64,000 bases of DNA from Desulforhabdus amnigena (GCF_027925305.1 NZ_BSDR01000001.1:3486001-3550000), one strand, 5' to 3'; positions 8,803-17,300 are shown, numbered from the stretch's first letter. The notes: a model not told the origin generated them from the sequence alone. Numbers and translations: made by a program.

Positions 8803-9426
8803 TCATGCTGTTTCGAACCGGCGCTGTATTCTCAACAGGGCTCGCAATCGTTCATCCCTTGCGCGCAAGTCTTCAGGCTGCTTGTTTCGTTGTGCAACTT
8901 CACCGGCAATTTCTCCTGCCGATTCATCCTTCAACGCAGTCAGTATATCCTCGATATCTTCCTGCAGGTGCCACGGCGCCAGAGCTACGAGTCCGATGAG
9001 CCTGTGCGAGATAGCCCTCCGATCTTCTCTCGATGCAATGCTCATCCCCAGTTTTGAAGCACCCACCACGAGCTCTTCGTCCGGCTCATCGAGCAGCCTC
9101 CGGAGGGTCTGCCAATGTTGAGGGGCTATTCCGATCCCGTTCAAAAGTCTTATCGCACTGCGGCGCCGCTCCAAGCTGGACGGGCTTTCCACAAAGGGGC
9201 CCGGTCGGAGAGTCACGGCAGAAAGCACCAGCGTGTCGCAAGAGGCTTTGCCTAACTTTTGAAAAGCCTTTTCCGCGGCAGCTCGGTAGAAGTCATCTTC
9301 AAGAGCACGCTCGAAGTAGGGAATGGTCTCGGGGCGTCCGTATTGCGCAAGGGTTTCGATGAGACCATTCAGCATGCGCCGTTCCGAAAGCTTCAACAGG
9401 GAGACGAACATCTCCTCCCCGATCAT
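8803..9426 (-). CDS. HEAT-like helical repeat protein
   Basis: 207 residues made of paired amphipathic helices (for example LNGLIETLAQYG-RPETIPYFERAL, RRRSAIRLLNGIGIAPQHWQTLRRLLDEPD). This looks like a HEAT/armadillo-type scaffold without catalytic motifs. It is convergent with the large dynamin-like gene (100 bp apart). It is shorter than most HEAT proteins and may be a remnant of a longer one, but no continuation is visible upstream. Function unknown. GAGGTG lies before the ATG used; a second in-frame ATG five codons later follows GGGGAGGAG very closely. Confidence 0.55.
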   Translation of the reverse strand: MIGEEMFVSLLKLSERRMLNGLIETLAQYGRPETIPYFERALEDDFYRAAAEKAFQKLGKASCDTLVLSAVTLRPGPFVESPSSLERRRSAIRLLNGIGIAPQHWQTLRRLLDEPDEELVVGASKLGMSIASREDRRAISHRLIGLVALAPWHLQEDIEDILTALKDESAGEIAGEVAQRNKQPEDLRARDERLRALLRIQRRFETA

Positions 9427-9802
9427 TCAACCGGTTCACCTCAGCGGCCTGCCGTTTCTTCACTGCCGACAAATATCATTTTATACTACTTAAGTTGTCT
9501 ACGATCTCGCTCATTCTGCTGAGTTCTTCATCAAGTTTCCCGCTTTTCATGGCTGGATCTTCCTCCCGTTTGTAGTGCGTGAAAAGCCCTTCACAGACAT
9601 TGGAGGAGAAAGACTCCGCAGGCACAAACATATCGCATTGCATCATCAATTGTGCCAAACCTATACTGCGCAAAAAAATCGATTTGCCGCCCTGGTCGAT
9701 CACGTTTGCGACCGGGCAAAGCCTCCCTTTTGCAACGTAGCGGGGTGGATCGAGCAGGTTAAAATTTTTATCTTCAGATATTTCAAGAAAATCTTCAAAT
9801 CT
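9427..9802. other. Intergenic region, no supported gene
   Basis: 376 bp between the helical repeat gene and the Usp gene. A 75-codon minus-strand frame (9476-9703, GTG start) exists, but its only Shine-Dalgarno-like run is about 20 nt too far upstream and the protein is unrecognisable. I do not call it. Confidence 0.5.
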
Positions 9803-10735
9803 TCATTTCACCACCAGAACCGGTTTTTCACTGTATTCGACAACCCGTTGAGACACGTTTCCCCAGAGAATTCCTTGCATGAGGCTCTTCCCATAGGAAC
9901 CCATGACGATCATGGAAACGTTTTCCTCCGTGGCGACACGCATGATTTCCCGGTAGGGTTTTCCGCAAAGCAGGCTTGCTTTCACTCTGAAGCCTTCGGC
10001 CTCGAGCTCTCGAGTCAGGCGATCCAAATTGTCCTGGCTATTTCTTGTCGCCACTGCCAACGCCTCAACTTTCATCTCATAGGGGACATCGACAAAATTA
10101 GCGAATTCCTCCAGGACGTGGACAACGACCAATTCCGAAGTTCCCGCGCCACGGAGCATGGGAAGGTACATCTTTGCCCGCTCCGCATTGGGCGACCAGT
10201 CCGTCGTATAGAGAATCTTTCGGAACATGTCGGTACAGAAGCGCTCCTGTACCTCATCTCCCGCCATTCTCAGGGTATGGTATCTGGCGACCAAAATCGG
10301 AGCCTTTGCTTTGCGGATCACTCGGTCGGTCGTCGAGCCGACAAAGATCTCCCCTAGAACATCCCTCTTCTGTCGTCCCGCCACGATGAGCGACACATCA
10401 TTCTCTGTGGCAGTCCTGAGGATCTCTGAAACGACGCGACCTGTGGCGAGCTCCGTTTTCACCTTGATCCCTTCGGAGCAAAGATAATCGGCATAAGCGG
10501 AGAGACGCCTGGATGCGGCTTCCCGCATCAGGTCAATGCTGCTCGTGATGGCTTTCCGGATGGTATCCACGGCGATGGGAATGCCCCCGTCCACTTCGGT
10601 ATAAAGGTTTCCCGGATCGATGACGTGCAACAGAATGACCTCCTCCAGTCCGGCTCTCCTCAGGCAAGTGATGTTCTGGAGAATCGGCAAAGAGAATTCT
10701 TCAAATTTGGTTGGATAGAGTATTTTTTTAAACAT
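9803..10735 (-). CDS. Tandem universal stress protein, second copy
   Basis: 310 residues, two Usp domains. Domain 1 opens MFKKILYPTKFEEFS and holds GRQKRDVLGEIFVGSTTD. Domain 2 opens FRKILYTTDWSPNA and holds GSYGKSLMQGILWGNVSQ; the final S/T of the ATP motif is Asn here, so ATP binding in domain 2 may be altered. The start at 10735 is preferred because AAAGGGGG lies 6-7 nt upstream; an ATG 18 nt earlier lacks this. Probably a cytoplasmic stress protein. It is monocistronic and lies next to the fluoride locus, but no riboswitch is visible in its leader. Confidence 0.88.
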   Translation of the reverse strand: MFKKILYPTKFEEFSLPILQNITCLRRAGLEEVILLHVIDPGNLYTEVDGGIPIAVDTIRKAITSSIDLMREAASRRLSAYADYLCSEGIKVKTELATGRVVSEILRTATENDVSLIVAGRQKRDVLGEIFVGSTTDRVIRKAKAPILVARYHTLRMAGDEVQERFCTDMFRKILYTTDWSPNAERAKMYLPMLRGAGTSELVVVHVLEEFANFVDVPYEMKVEALAVATRNSQDNLDRLTRELEAEGFRVKASLLCGKPYREIMRVATEENVSMIVMGSYGKSLMQGILWGNVSQRVVEYSEKPVLVVK

Positions 10736-11306
10736 CGTATACCCCCTTTTCAACGAACTCTGTTCAACTCAGTGAAGCTTGAGGGCAAAGGAAAAGATGT
10801 GGTAGAGCACGAAAGAATCAATAAAACGTGTTTCTGAAATTGCTTGAAGAATTCTTGGACGAGCAGCTCGGACGCCCCTGACCTACGGCGGGCCGGTGTT
10901 GGAAGTGAGGATCGACGATGCGAAAAGAGAATAAGGAGAAGGCATATTGCCTTGAGCCGAGGGGATGGCAGTGCTGAAATCTCCCCTTCCACTGCAACCG
11001 GATTGGCTCTGAGTTCCAAGATCGACTGTCTTGTGCGGCGAAAAATTTTTTCGCACTTCAATGAAAGATTCGATGTGACTCGGGAGAACCTTCGAGTTCA
11101 TATCAAAAGATGCCGCCCTTCGAAGGCGCCACGCCCATGGAGGGTAGATAGGCGCCTTGGATGCCTGACCGAGAAGGCCTGGTAAATTTCCATCGCTCCG
11201 GAAGTGTTGTCGAATTTTTGTGTCGAGCGGCCCTGACCTCCGGCTGGGAAAAAGAGGGTAGTGCCGGGAGGACGGATGTTCGGCGCAGCTCGTCAGAAAT
11301 ACCTTC
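10736..11306. other. Intergenic region, no supported gene
   Basis: About 570 bp. Overlapping frames on both strands (10844-11185 plus, 10883-11335 minus) encode low-complexity, Arg/Ser-rich peptides with no recognisable family and no good RBS. It may be a decayed gene or a long leader. Confidence 0.5.
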
Positions 11307-12356
11307 TCAGAAATACCTACGGAGAAAAGTGGCAAGCTTTTCCGGACGTTGGATGATGATCTCGTTTTTGAGGAGTTTCTGGAAATAGTAGTCGTCGGTC
11401 CTGTGGTGCGGCATGGCGTTTTGCCGGTTCACCAATCTCAAAAAGCAGCGGAATTCAGGAGACGAACGATCTACGGGACCGCTGAAACAGGAGAAGTTGT
11501 AGGTGGAAAACTTCATGTCGTGATAGCCGCGCAGCACCCCTGCTATCCCTTCCGCCATCTGCCGAATCTCCGCGGTGCCCCATTCCAGAAAGTGAGAGGT
11601 CTCCGTCCAGACCGCATCGGTTTCGTTGGCGCCGACGGGCGCATAGGCGGTGAACCATGTACTGTCGCTCATCCGGGTGATCATTCGTTCTCCCCGCTCT
11701 ATTTCCTCTTTCGCTAAATCCGTCCAGTAGCATGAGCCGTTGGCCTCGTAATAAGCAAGGCTTTTTTCCAGCAGCAGTTGGTGGTGCGTTCCCGGAAAGG
11801 GTGACCCGAGCAGCTGCAGGTGGGGATGCATGACGCTGGCACCCGCAGGGAGAAGGAAATTGGCGTTGATCGTAAAATAGCGGACCGACGGGTTATAGCG
11901 GTGGCATTCTCTGAAGTATTCTACAGAGATGGCAAAAGCGTCTTCGAGAAGATCCGCGGAAATTTCGTTGGGCAGGCGAAAGTGGCGATCACCCAGTATG
12001 ACGACGGCATGGAATGCCGCCAGTGGAAAGAGATTGGGGAAAAGGACCGCTTCTCCTCGTTGCAATCTGCCCCCGGGAAGGATATCGGTGCTGTAGGTTG
12101 GAGTTGCCGTACGCCAGCGGCCGTCGCACATGAAACATTGCCCTTGAGTCGCCTCCGCCCGCTCTTCCAGGTAGGCATAGTCCGTATCGGGAAAAAGAAT
12201 CGATATCTTCCCTTCCAGCGCCGGATTGAAAGTGCTCTGATGGCCGGTCAGGGGGTCAATGCGTACCTCTATCTCCTGCGTGTCGAGCTGGCCGTTTTTC
12301 AAGGGGTTGTGGAAAATCGCGGTCTGTCGCCATGATTCGAAGCTGATCTTTGCCAT
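11307..12356 (-). CDS. GalT-like nucleotidyltransferase (HIT superfamily)
   Basis: 349 residues resembling galactose-1-phosphate uridylyltransferase. It has a CFMCDGRWRTATPTYS segment near 95 (GalT-type Cys pair position), FPNLFPLAAFHAVVI, and the catalytic HIT motif ASVMHPHLQLLGSP near 180. HPH is kept, but the residue after it is Leu where classical GalT usually has Gly. Family members transfer nucleotidyl groups through a histidine intermediate. No Leloir-pathway gene is nearby, so the sugar substrate is uncertain. AAAGGAGG lies just before the ATG. It is transcribed away from the enolase riboswitch. Confidence 0.7.
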   Translation of the reverse strand: MAKISFESWRQTAIFHNPLKNGQLDTQEIEVRIDPLTGHQSTFNPALEGKISILFPDTDYAYLEERAEATQGQCFMCDGRWRTATPTYSTDILPGGRLQRGEAVLFPNLFPLAAFHAVVILGDRHFRLPNEISADLLEDAFAISVEYFRECHRYNPSVRYFTINANFLLPAGASVMHPHLQLLGSPFPGTHHQLLLEKSLAYYEANGSCYWTDLAKEEIERGERMITRMSDSTWFTAYAPVGANETDAVWTETSHFLEWGTAEIRQMAEGIAGVLRGYHDMKFSTYNFSCFSGPVDRSSPEFRCFLRLVNRQNAMPHHRTDDYYFQKLLKNEIIIQRPEKLATFLRRYF

Positions 12357-12689
12357 GAAATGCCTCCTTTATGTGATTTTATGTCATTGAGGAGCAAACA
12401 TCATGGATGTATGCAATCGTCCTGTGGAACCGACATTCACATGAACCACTACATAGCAAATGCGGCGAACCTGTCAAAAGGAATATTGGAACGCAGGATT
12501 CCCGCAGCAAAATGTCGCATACCATTCACAACGGCTTTCCTCCGGTACATGCCTCACGAAACCGGCTCTTCGGATAGAAAAGATCTTGCCTGTTTTCAGG
12601 AGAAGCGTTTTTGAAAGTCACCTCCCAAACAGGAACATTCTTGCATTTGGATGTCAAAGGTGGCATTTATGACTCATATTGCTTTCGAT
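12357..12689. other. Divergent intergenic region
   Basis: Between the GalT-like gene and the enolase riboswitch. No gene supported. A possible promoter for the enolase leader is TTGCAT near 12649 with an AT-rich block (ATTTATGAC) about 17 nt on; this is weak evidence. Confidence 0.4.
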
Positions 12690-12742
12690 GAGAGTGATGG
12701 AGTCCACTCGAACCGCCGTATGAGGCTGATGACCCCTACTGT
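12690..12742 (+). promoter_or_regulatory. Fluoride riboswitch (crcB motif) upstream of enolase
   Basis: The fold matches the fluoride aptamer. Stem 1 is GAGTG (12692-12696) with CACTC (12705-12709), enclosing the loop ATGGAGTC. The joining GAACC follows. A short stem 2 is GCC (12715-12717) with GGC (12724-12726), followed by the conserved TGAT. The 3' strand GACCCC (12731-12736) pairs with the loop GGAGTC (one mismatch), forming the pseudoknot. Fluoride binding should stabilise this fold and allow read-through of the terminator at 12791-12829 into enolase. Enolase is a known target of fluoride riboswitches. Confidence 0.85.
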
Positions 12743-12790
12743 GGCGAGCTCGCCGGGTGGGAGATTCATCTGAGCACAATGATCGATTGG

Positions 12791-12829
12791 AAAAGCTCCT
12801 GCCGGGACGAACTTGAAGGGGCTTTTTTA
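12791..12829 (+). terminator. Riboswitch-controlled intrinsic terminator in the eno leader
   Basis: Nine-pair stem AAAAGCTCC / GGGGCTTTT (one G-U) followed by T6. It lies between the fluoride aptamer and the enolase RBS, so it is the likely expression platform. A palindrome GGCGAGCTCGCC at 12743-12754 may form an intermediate hairpin. Confidence 0.75.
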
Positions 12830-12875
12830 TAACTCAATTCCTATCCTGTCCAAAATGAATGAAGGAGGAAGCCGC

Positions 12876-14153
12876 ATGAACCGCAAAATCGTATCCATCC
12901 GTGCATTGGAAATCCTGGATTCTCGTGGCAATCCTACGGTCCGCGTCCGTGTGACCCTGGATAATGGTGTAGTCGGCGTGGCCTCCGTCCCGTCAGGGGC
13001 TTCTACCGGTGAAAACGAAGCCGTGGAGTTGCGCGATGGGGACCGGAAAAGGTACGGCGGGAAAGGAGTGTTGAAAGCCATATCAAACGTCAACGAGGTG
13101 ATCGCTCCGCATCTTCTCGGTATGGACCCCCTGCGTCAATCGGAAATCGACCGCATGATGATCGAACTGGACGGCTCCCCCAACAAGGCGAAACTCGGTG
13201 CCAACGCCATCCTGGGAATTTCCATGGCTGTGGCGCGGGCGGCGGCTGTTTCATCGGGGCTTCCGCTTTACCTGTATCTGGGAGGTCCTGGAGCGATTCG
13301 TCTTCCCATGCCCATGATGAATATCCTCAATGGAGGCAAACATGCGGACAACAGTGTCGATTTTCAGGAATTCATGGTGATGCCCGTCGGCGCCCCGACT
13401 TTTGCTGAAGCCCTGCGCTACTGTGCCGAAACTTTTCACGCCCTGAAGAGCATCCTCGGGAAAAAAGGATACGGCACGAGCGTCGGCGACGAAGGCGGCT
13501 TCGCTCCCAATCTCAAGAGCAACGAAGAGGCCTGTGAAGTCATCTTGGAGGCGATGGAAGCCGCAGGTTATCTGCCAGGTAAAGACTTGGCCATAGCCCT
13601 CGATCCGGCGGCAAGTTCCTTCTTCGAGGATGGAAACTATCATTTGAGCAAATCCGGCCAGGGGAGGAAGACCAGTTCTCAGATGACAGAGCTCTACCAA
13701 TCCTGGGTGGACAAATATCCCATTCTTTCCCTGGAGGATGGCCTGGCCGAAAACGACTGGGAAGGCTTCCGCGAACAGACCGCCATTTTGGGCGATAAAA
13801 TCCAGATCGTCGGAGACGACATCTTCGTTACCAATACCCAGTTCATCCAGCGCGGCATTCGGGAAAAGACGAGCAATGCCGTGCTCATCAAGCTCAACCA
13901 GATCGGTACCGTAACGGAAACCATCGAAGCGATCCAACTCTGCCGCAAGGCCGGGTGGGGTTTTGTGATCTCCCACCGTTCGGGTGAGACCGAAGACCCC
14001 TTCATTGCCGACTTTGCCGTGGCCATGGGCGGCGGGCAGCTCAAGACGGGCTCGGTTTGCCGGAGTGAACGGATCGCCAAGTACAATCGCCTCCTCGAGA
14101 TTGAAGATGAGCTGGGAAAGAGCGCGGTGTTCGGGAATCCTTTGGGCGGTTGA
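12876..14153 (+). CDS. eno: Enolase (fluoride-riboswitch controlled)
   Basis: 425 residues, full length. It interconverts 2-phosphoglycerate and phosphoenolpyruvate in glycolysis/gluconeogenesis. Recognisable segments are [28 protein letters not shown], the metal-binding acids in [17 protein letters not shown] and VGDDIFVTN, the catalytic lysine in [11 protein letters not shown], and [14 protein letters not shown]. The C-terminal core reads [11 protein letters not shown], where most bacterial enolases have ATGAGQIKTGS, so this is a diverged copy. The start is set by GGAGG before ATG 12876; an upstream in-frame ATG at 12813 lies inside the terminator region. Fluoride with phosphate and magnesium inhibits enolase, so raising its level under fluoride makes sense. 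Whether the genome has a second eno cannot be seen here. Confidence 0.95.
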   Translation: MNRKIVSIRALEILDSRGNPTVRVRVTLDNGVVGVASVPSGASTGENEAVELRDGDRKRYGGKGVLKAISNVNEVIAPHLLGMDPLRQSEIDRMMIELDGSPNKAKLGANAILGISMAVARAAAVSSGLPLYLYLGGPGAIRLPMPMMNILNGGKHADNSVDFQEFMVMPVGAPTFAEALRYCAETFHALKSILGKKGYGTSVGDEGGFAPNLKSNEEACEVILEAMEAAGYLPGKDLAIALDPAASSFFEDGNYHLSKSGQGRKTSSQMTELYQSWVDKYPILSLEDGLAENDWEGFREQTAILGDKIQIVGDDIFVTNTQFIQRGIREKTSNAVLIKLNQIGTVTETIEAIQLCRKAGWGFVISHRSGETEDPFIADFAVAMGGGQLKTGSVCRSERIAKYNRLLEIEDELGKSAVFGNPLGG

Positions 14154-14266
14154 GGGGGGGGACAGTGCTTGTGGGCGGTCTTTGAACTCTTTGGAGGTGC
14201 TTTCATCCAGCCCGCTTCGGAAAAATCGACGAATTGAATTCACCCCGCCCTTTGGAGACATCGCAT

Positions 14267-14701
14267 ATGGAGAAAAAACACGTCTTCGAGCTCAGCTCCA
14301 AGTACAAGCGTACCATAGGGACGACTCTCACTCATCTGGATCGGGTGGTTTGCGAATTCGAAGAGTGGGCAAAAGGACGGCAGAGGCGTTCGGTTCTTTA
14401 TTTCGAAAGCAACGACCTCAGCAGCTCCCAGTGCGAGGCGTTGCTTGCCCAAGTGGTTGAAATTCGGGAATTGCTCAGTGAACTCAAAAGCGCCTTCGGT
14501 CTCCAAGAGCATGTAGAGAGTGTCACCCAGTCCATCTGGAGCCATTGCTCGAGCTTATGGGCCACGCTATCGGAAATCGACAGCAAACATCTAAAGGGGT
14601 ACGGGGACGCCGTCCCCGGCTTTGCCGAGTACTGGGCCCCCAGGGGGGCTGAAATCGAAGCCCATCTCGATCTGGTTCTGAACATCTTGCGAAAAAGATG
14701 A
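14267..14701 (+). CDS. Small helical protein after enolase, unknown function
   Basis: 144 residues from ATG 14267 (TTTGGAG about 10 nt upstream). No family recognised. It is predicted mostly helical and charged, with a central stretch SSSQCEALLAQVVEIRELLSELKSAFGL and a C-terminal EAHLDLVLNILRKR. No signal peptide or membrane segment is visible. It lies 113 bp after enolase on the same strand and before the second fluoride riboswitch, so it may be co-transcribed with eno and share its fluoride control. That is inference from position. The N-terminal extension from the earlier ATG at 14234 is not supported by an RBS. Confidence 0.65.
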   Translation: MEKKHVFELSSKYKRTIGTTLTHLDRVVCEFEEWAKGRQRRSVLYFESNDLSSSQCEALLAQVVEIRELLSELKSAFGLQEHVESVTQSIWSHCSSLWATLSEIDSKHLKGYGDAVPGFAEYWAPRGAEIEAHLDLVLNILRKR

Positions 14702-14808
14702 CTCGCCGGCATCACTTTATTGCACTGAGCAATTTTAGCTTGACTTTTCGACCCTTCCCGATGAAACATTTTGATAACGGGAGGAAATTTCTCTCATATG
14801 TTCAGCCA

Positions 14809-14862
14809 TAAGGCAATGAAGTCTGCCGGAACTGCCCGGCCATTCGGGCTAATGACTTCTAC
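14809..14862 (+). promoter_or_regulatory. Fluoride riboswitch (crcB motif), second copy
   Basis: Stem 1 is GGCA (14812-14815) with TGCC (14824-14827), loop ATGAAGTC. The joining GGAACT follows. Stem 2 is GCCC (14834-14837) with GGGC (14846-14849), then TAAT. The pseudoknot is GAAGTC (14818-14823) with GACTTC (14854-14859), a perfect 6-bp match. The 3' strand is shared with the terminator stem that follows, giving the usual either/or switch. The next gene downstream is a 96-codon frame at 15257, beyond an inverted-repeat element. Confidence 0.88.
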
Positions 14863-14887
14863 CCTTGGAGTAGAAGTTTTTTATTTT
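14855..14887 (+). terminator. Terminator of the second fluoride riboswitch
   Basis: ACTTCTAC (14855-14862), a 7-nt loop, GTAGAAGT (14870-14877) and a T-rich tail. The left arm is the aptamer pseudoknot strand, so aptamer and terminator are mutually exclusive. Confidence 0.88.
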
Positions 14888-15256
14888 CTGCTCTGCCGAT
14901 CTCATCGCGCAAAAGCGTCTGTGCTCCTGTGCTCTGTTCCATCCTTCCACTCGCTCTCCCTTGCATCCTCAAGGATCGGCTTGTTTGCTCAACGATCAGG
15001 AAAATTCGAACAGCTTATACTGTAAACGGCTATAAACCGGGCTTTCCGTCGTTTCGACCGAAGGGAAAAATCTTAAGGTCTCTCACATTCGTTCGGGATG
15101 ACAAAAGCCCGGTTCAAACCCTGCGCAGTATCTATTTTCAATGTGCTGGCGCCCGGTTGAGGTTTATTGAGATGATGCCCGATCAGGCGAAGACGAGGGA
15201 GGGCCTTTCTTGTTCTTCTGCCTGCCTGTTCAGGGGTTGTGAAAGGGGGAAGTACA
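14888..15256. other. Leader region with inserted repeat
   Basis: 370 bp without a gene between the second fluoride riboswitch and the 96-codon gene. It holds an inverted-repeat element at 15016-15131. Confidence 0.55.
15016..15131 (+). repeat. MITE-like element, copy 1
   Basis: About 116 bp. Left end TATACTGTAAACGGCTATAAA; right end ...GCGCAGTAT. It matches in inverse orientation the element at 15832-15949 over nearly its whole length. The two copies flank the 96-codon gene. Confidence 0.75.
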
Positions 15257-15544
15257 ATGATGGAAACACATGAGGATGTGATAGCCCAGAAACGATTGCC
15301 AAGGGTAGGACAGACGGTCCGAAGTAAGAAATACGGGACTCTCTGGCGGGTCATGGAGAAACGTGAAGTGTGGCAGCCCACCTCGGATGATCCGGAGACC
15401 GGAAAACCTCGCATGCTGCCGGCGATTTATCTGTCCTACTGGAGGATCAAGGAAGGTGTTCTGCCGGGAGCGGGAAAAATGCTCGGATATGTCTATACTC
15501 TTCATGATACCACGTTCGAGACGAACTGGGAGGTCGTCGGTTGA
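15257..15544 (+). CDS. Small protein of unknown function downstream of a fluoride riboswitch
   Basis: 95 residues from ATG 15257, or 94 from the adjacent ATG at 15260; the run AAAGGGGGAAGT just upstream is a good RBS. The sequence is rich in Trp/Tyr (GTLWRVMEKREVWQP, YLSYWRIKEGVL, TNWEVVG) and looks like a compact beta-rich domain. No membrane segment, no family recognised. The only regulatory signal upstream is the second fluoride riboswitch, with a repeat element between, so it may be a fluoride-response gene or an unrelated gene behind an orphaned switch. It is flanked by two inverted copies of the same repeat. Confidence 0.6.
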   Translation: MMETHEDVIAQKRLPRVGQTVRSKKYGTLWRVMEKREVWQPTSDDPETGKPRMLPAIYLSYWRIKEGVLPGAGKMLGYVYTLHDTTFETNWEVVG

Positions 15545-16000
15545 TGCGGTGATTGATCCGCAAGGGTTGAACCAATCCCTATGCTGGTCGTCGAGGTTTT
15601 CTACCCGGATTTGGAGATTTTTCTCAAAAAGCGGGTGCCAGCCAACTCTTCAAATTCCATGGCGGATGATCTCGCATACAAAGAATGATGGTTTTGTAGA
15701 AAGTCCCGCAAGGCGTTATTTCATCATTCCGGTGGAAGTCGGAACTCAGTGTTTTGGGTGGCTTACAAAACTATTGTCCCCGGTTTTCAACGGGGTAACG
15801 ACTTTTTACGAATCCATCAAGAGAACGTATGTATACTGCAAACGGTTTGAATTTGGCTTTTGTCATCCCGAGCGAATGTGAGGGACCTTAAAGATTTCTC
15901 CCTTCGGTCGAAACGACGGAAAGTCCAATTTATAGCCGTTTGCAGTATAAACTCTTGAATCGTTGGTTCCTGCCTTCCTGAAAGAACTTGGAAGACCCTT
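15545..16000. other. Intergenic region with repeat
   Basis: No supported gene between the 96-codon gene and the end of the DUF190-CBS gene. Contains the second copy of the MITE-like element. Confidence 0.5.
15832..15949 (-). repeat. MITE-like element, copy 2 (inverted)
   Basis: Terminal inverted repeats TATACTGCAAACGG (left) and CCGTTTGCAGTATA (right) are cleaner than in copy 1. The interior contains a CATCCCGAGCGAATGTGAGG motif shared with copy 1. Confidence 0.78.
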
Positions 16001-17287
16001 TCAAATCTTGCACTGGGTGAAGCCGGTTCGCAGCAATGATTCACGGCTTACCATCCCTTTGTAGAAACCCTGAGAATCCAGCACGGGTAAACGCTTGAGG
16101 TTGTTTTCAGTCATAATACGGATGGCTTCTTCAATGGGCGCATCCTCGCGAACCGTGATGTGGCGGGTGCTCATCACCTCCGAGGCGGTCTTGGCTCTCA
16201 TGTGGTCCAGAAACTCCTTGTGCTTTCGACCCGCCTCGGTGAAAGACATCTTGCTCACGACGTAATCCCACAGGCCCGCACGCTGATCACTGAATGCCAT
16301 AAGCAGGTCCTCGTCGGAAATAAGGCCCAGGTAGCGTCCTTTCTCGTCCACTACGGCCACCCTCTGGATATCGTTGGAATCGATGATCCGGATGACCTCA
16401 TCGATAGCCGTGTCGGGGGTGACCGTATGAATGTCTCTGCGCATGATGTCGGAGACGGAATGCAGATTTTCGATCTGGATGTTCAGGTTTCTGAACGTTT
16501 GCCAGTCGGGCGATTCCTTCATGATGGTCCGGAAAAGGTCCATGCGTGAGAGTATCCCCACCAATTTCCCGCCGGCATCAACCACAGGGAGGCGTTTCAA
16601 CCCTTTTTGAAGCATCAGATTGACGGCTTCCGTCAGTTGGCGGTCTTCTTCGATGCATACGGCGGGACTGGTCATGATTTCCGCGGCGGTCTTGGAAGAG
16701 ATGGAGCTGAGAAACTCCTCCAGCCGGTTCTGGTCGGATTCTGCGAGCAAGCAGAGCCTCAAGGGCATACCGGCACGATAGATGAGATTCCCTTGCGAAA
16801 TGACCCCAACAGGGCGGTTGGCCTGGTCCACGACCGGAAGCCCGGTGAAGATGGACGAGAGTAGCAGCCGGACCACTTCATCCAAAGGTGTCGATGGCGT
16901 GACGGTCCTGGGGTTGGCCGTCATCACGTCCCGTACCTTGACCTGTTGGGGAATGAGGCGAGTGCGGATTTTGTGACTGACCACATCCAGGTGGTGCACT
17001 ACCACAATGCCATCCGTGACCATCTTATCGATATCCGGGAGGACGCGCTCCAGTTCGCCGGCGGGCAGGATGACATGGATTCGAACCGGCATATTGTATG
17101 AGAGCACCTCCAGTTTCCTGGTGGCGATTTCACCACTTTCGTAGCAACCGTCCGTTCCGCGGGTCACCATGCAGCGCGCCGCGATCTTCAAACCCGAAAC
17201 GAACTGAATGATAGCCTCGCTCAACGGTTTGCCCTGCCAGCGGACTTCCTCACTTGTGAAAATTTCGATGGCCTTGTATTCCAGCAT
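16001..17287 (-). CDS. DUF190 protein fused to four CBS domains
   Basis: 428 residues. The N-terminal DUF190 domain (about 1-105) is a PII-like fold often found with crcB; it includes GKPLSEAIIQFVSGLKIAARCMVTRG and ends VRIHVILPAGELERVLPDIDKMV. Four CBS motifs follow, each opening like VRDVMTANPRTV (about 118-172), AAEIMTSPAVCI (200-256), VSDIMRRDIHTV (282-337) and ASEVMSTRHITV (371-424). CBS pairs bind adenine nucleotides or similar ligands, so this is probably a cytoplasmic sensor or regulator. It is the last gene of the riboswitch-controlled operon, 13 nt after crcB. DUF190 genes are known companions of fluoride riboswitches. The four-CBS extension suggests nucleotide-dependent control of fluoride handling, which is inference. 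Confidence 0.88.
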   Translation of the reverse strand: MLEYKAIEIFTSEEVRWQGKPLSEAIIQFVSGLKIAARCMVTRGTDGCYESGEIATRKLEVLSYNMPVRIHVILPAGELERVLPDIDKMVTDGIVVVHHLDVVSHKIRTRLIPQQVKVRDVMTANPRTVTPSTPLDEVVRLLLSSIFTGLPVVDQANRPVGVISQGNLIYRAGMPLRLCLLAESDQNRLEEFLSSISSKTAAEIMTSPAVCIEEDRQLTEAVNLMLQKGLKRLPVVDAGGKLVGILSRMDLFRTIMKESPDWQTFRNLNIQIENLHSVSDIMRRDIHTVTPDTAIDEVIRIIDSNDIQRVAVVDEKGRYLGLISDEDLLMAFSDQRAGLWDYVVSKMSFTEAGRKHKEFLDHMRAKTASEVMSTRHITVREDAPIEEAIRIMTENNLKRLPVLDSQGFYKGMVSRESLLRTGFTQCKI

Positions 17288-17300
17288 GTCGTAGTTCCTC

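Noticed and set aside
9476..9703. 75-codon minus-strand frame after the second Usp gene
   Set aside because: GTG start without a usable RBS and no recognisable product.
10844..11335. Overlapping 113- and 150-codon frames on opposite strands
   Set aside because: Arg/Ser-rich, no family, no RBS; look like chance frames in GC-rich DNA.
13251..14261. 336-codon frame antisense to enolase
   Set aside because: Shadow of a highly conserved gene on the plus strand.
15105..15131. tRNA T-loop-like GGTTCAAACCC
   Set aside because: It is part of the MITE-like element; no cloverleaf can be drawn around it.
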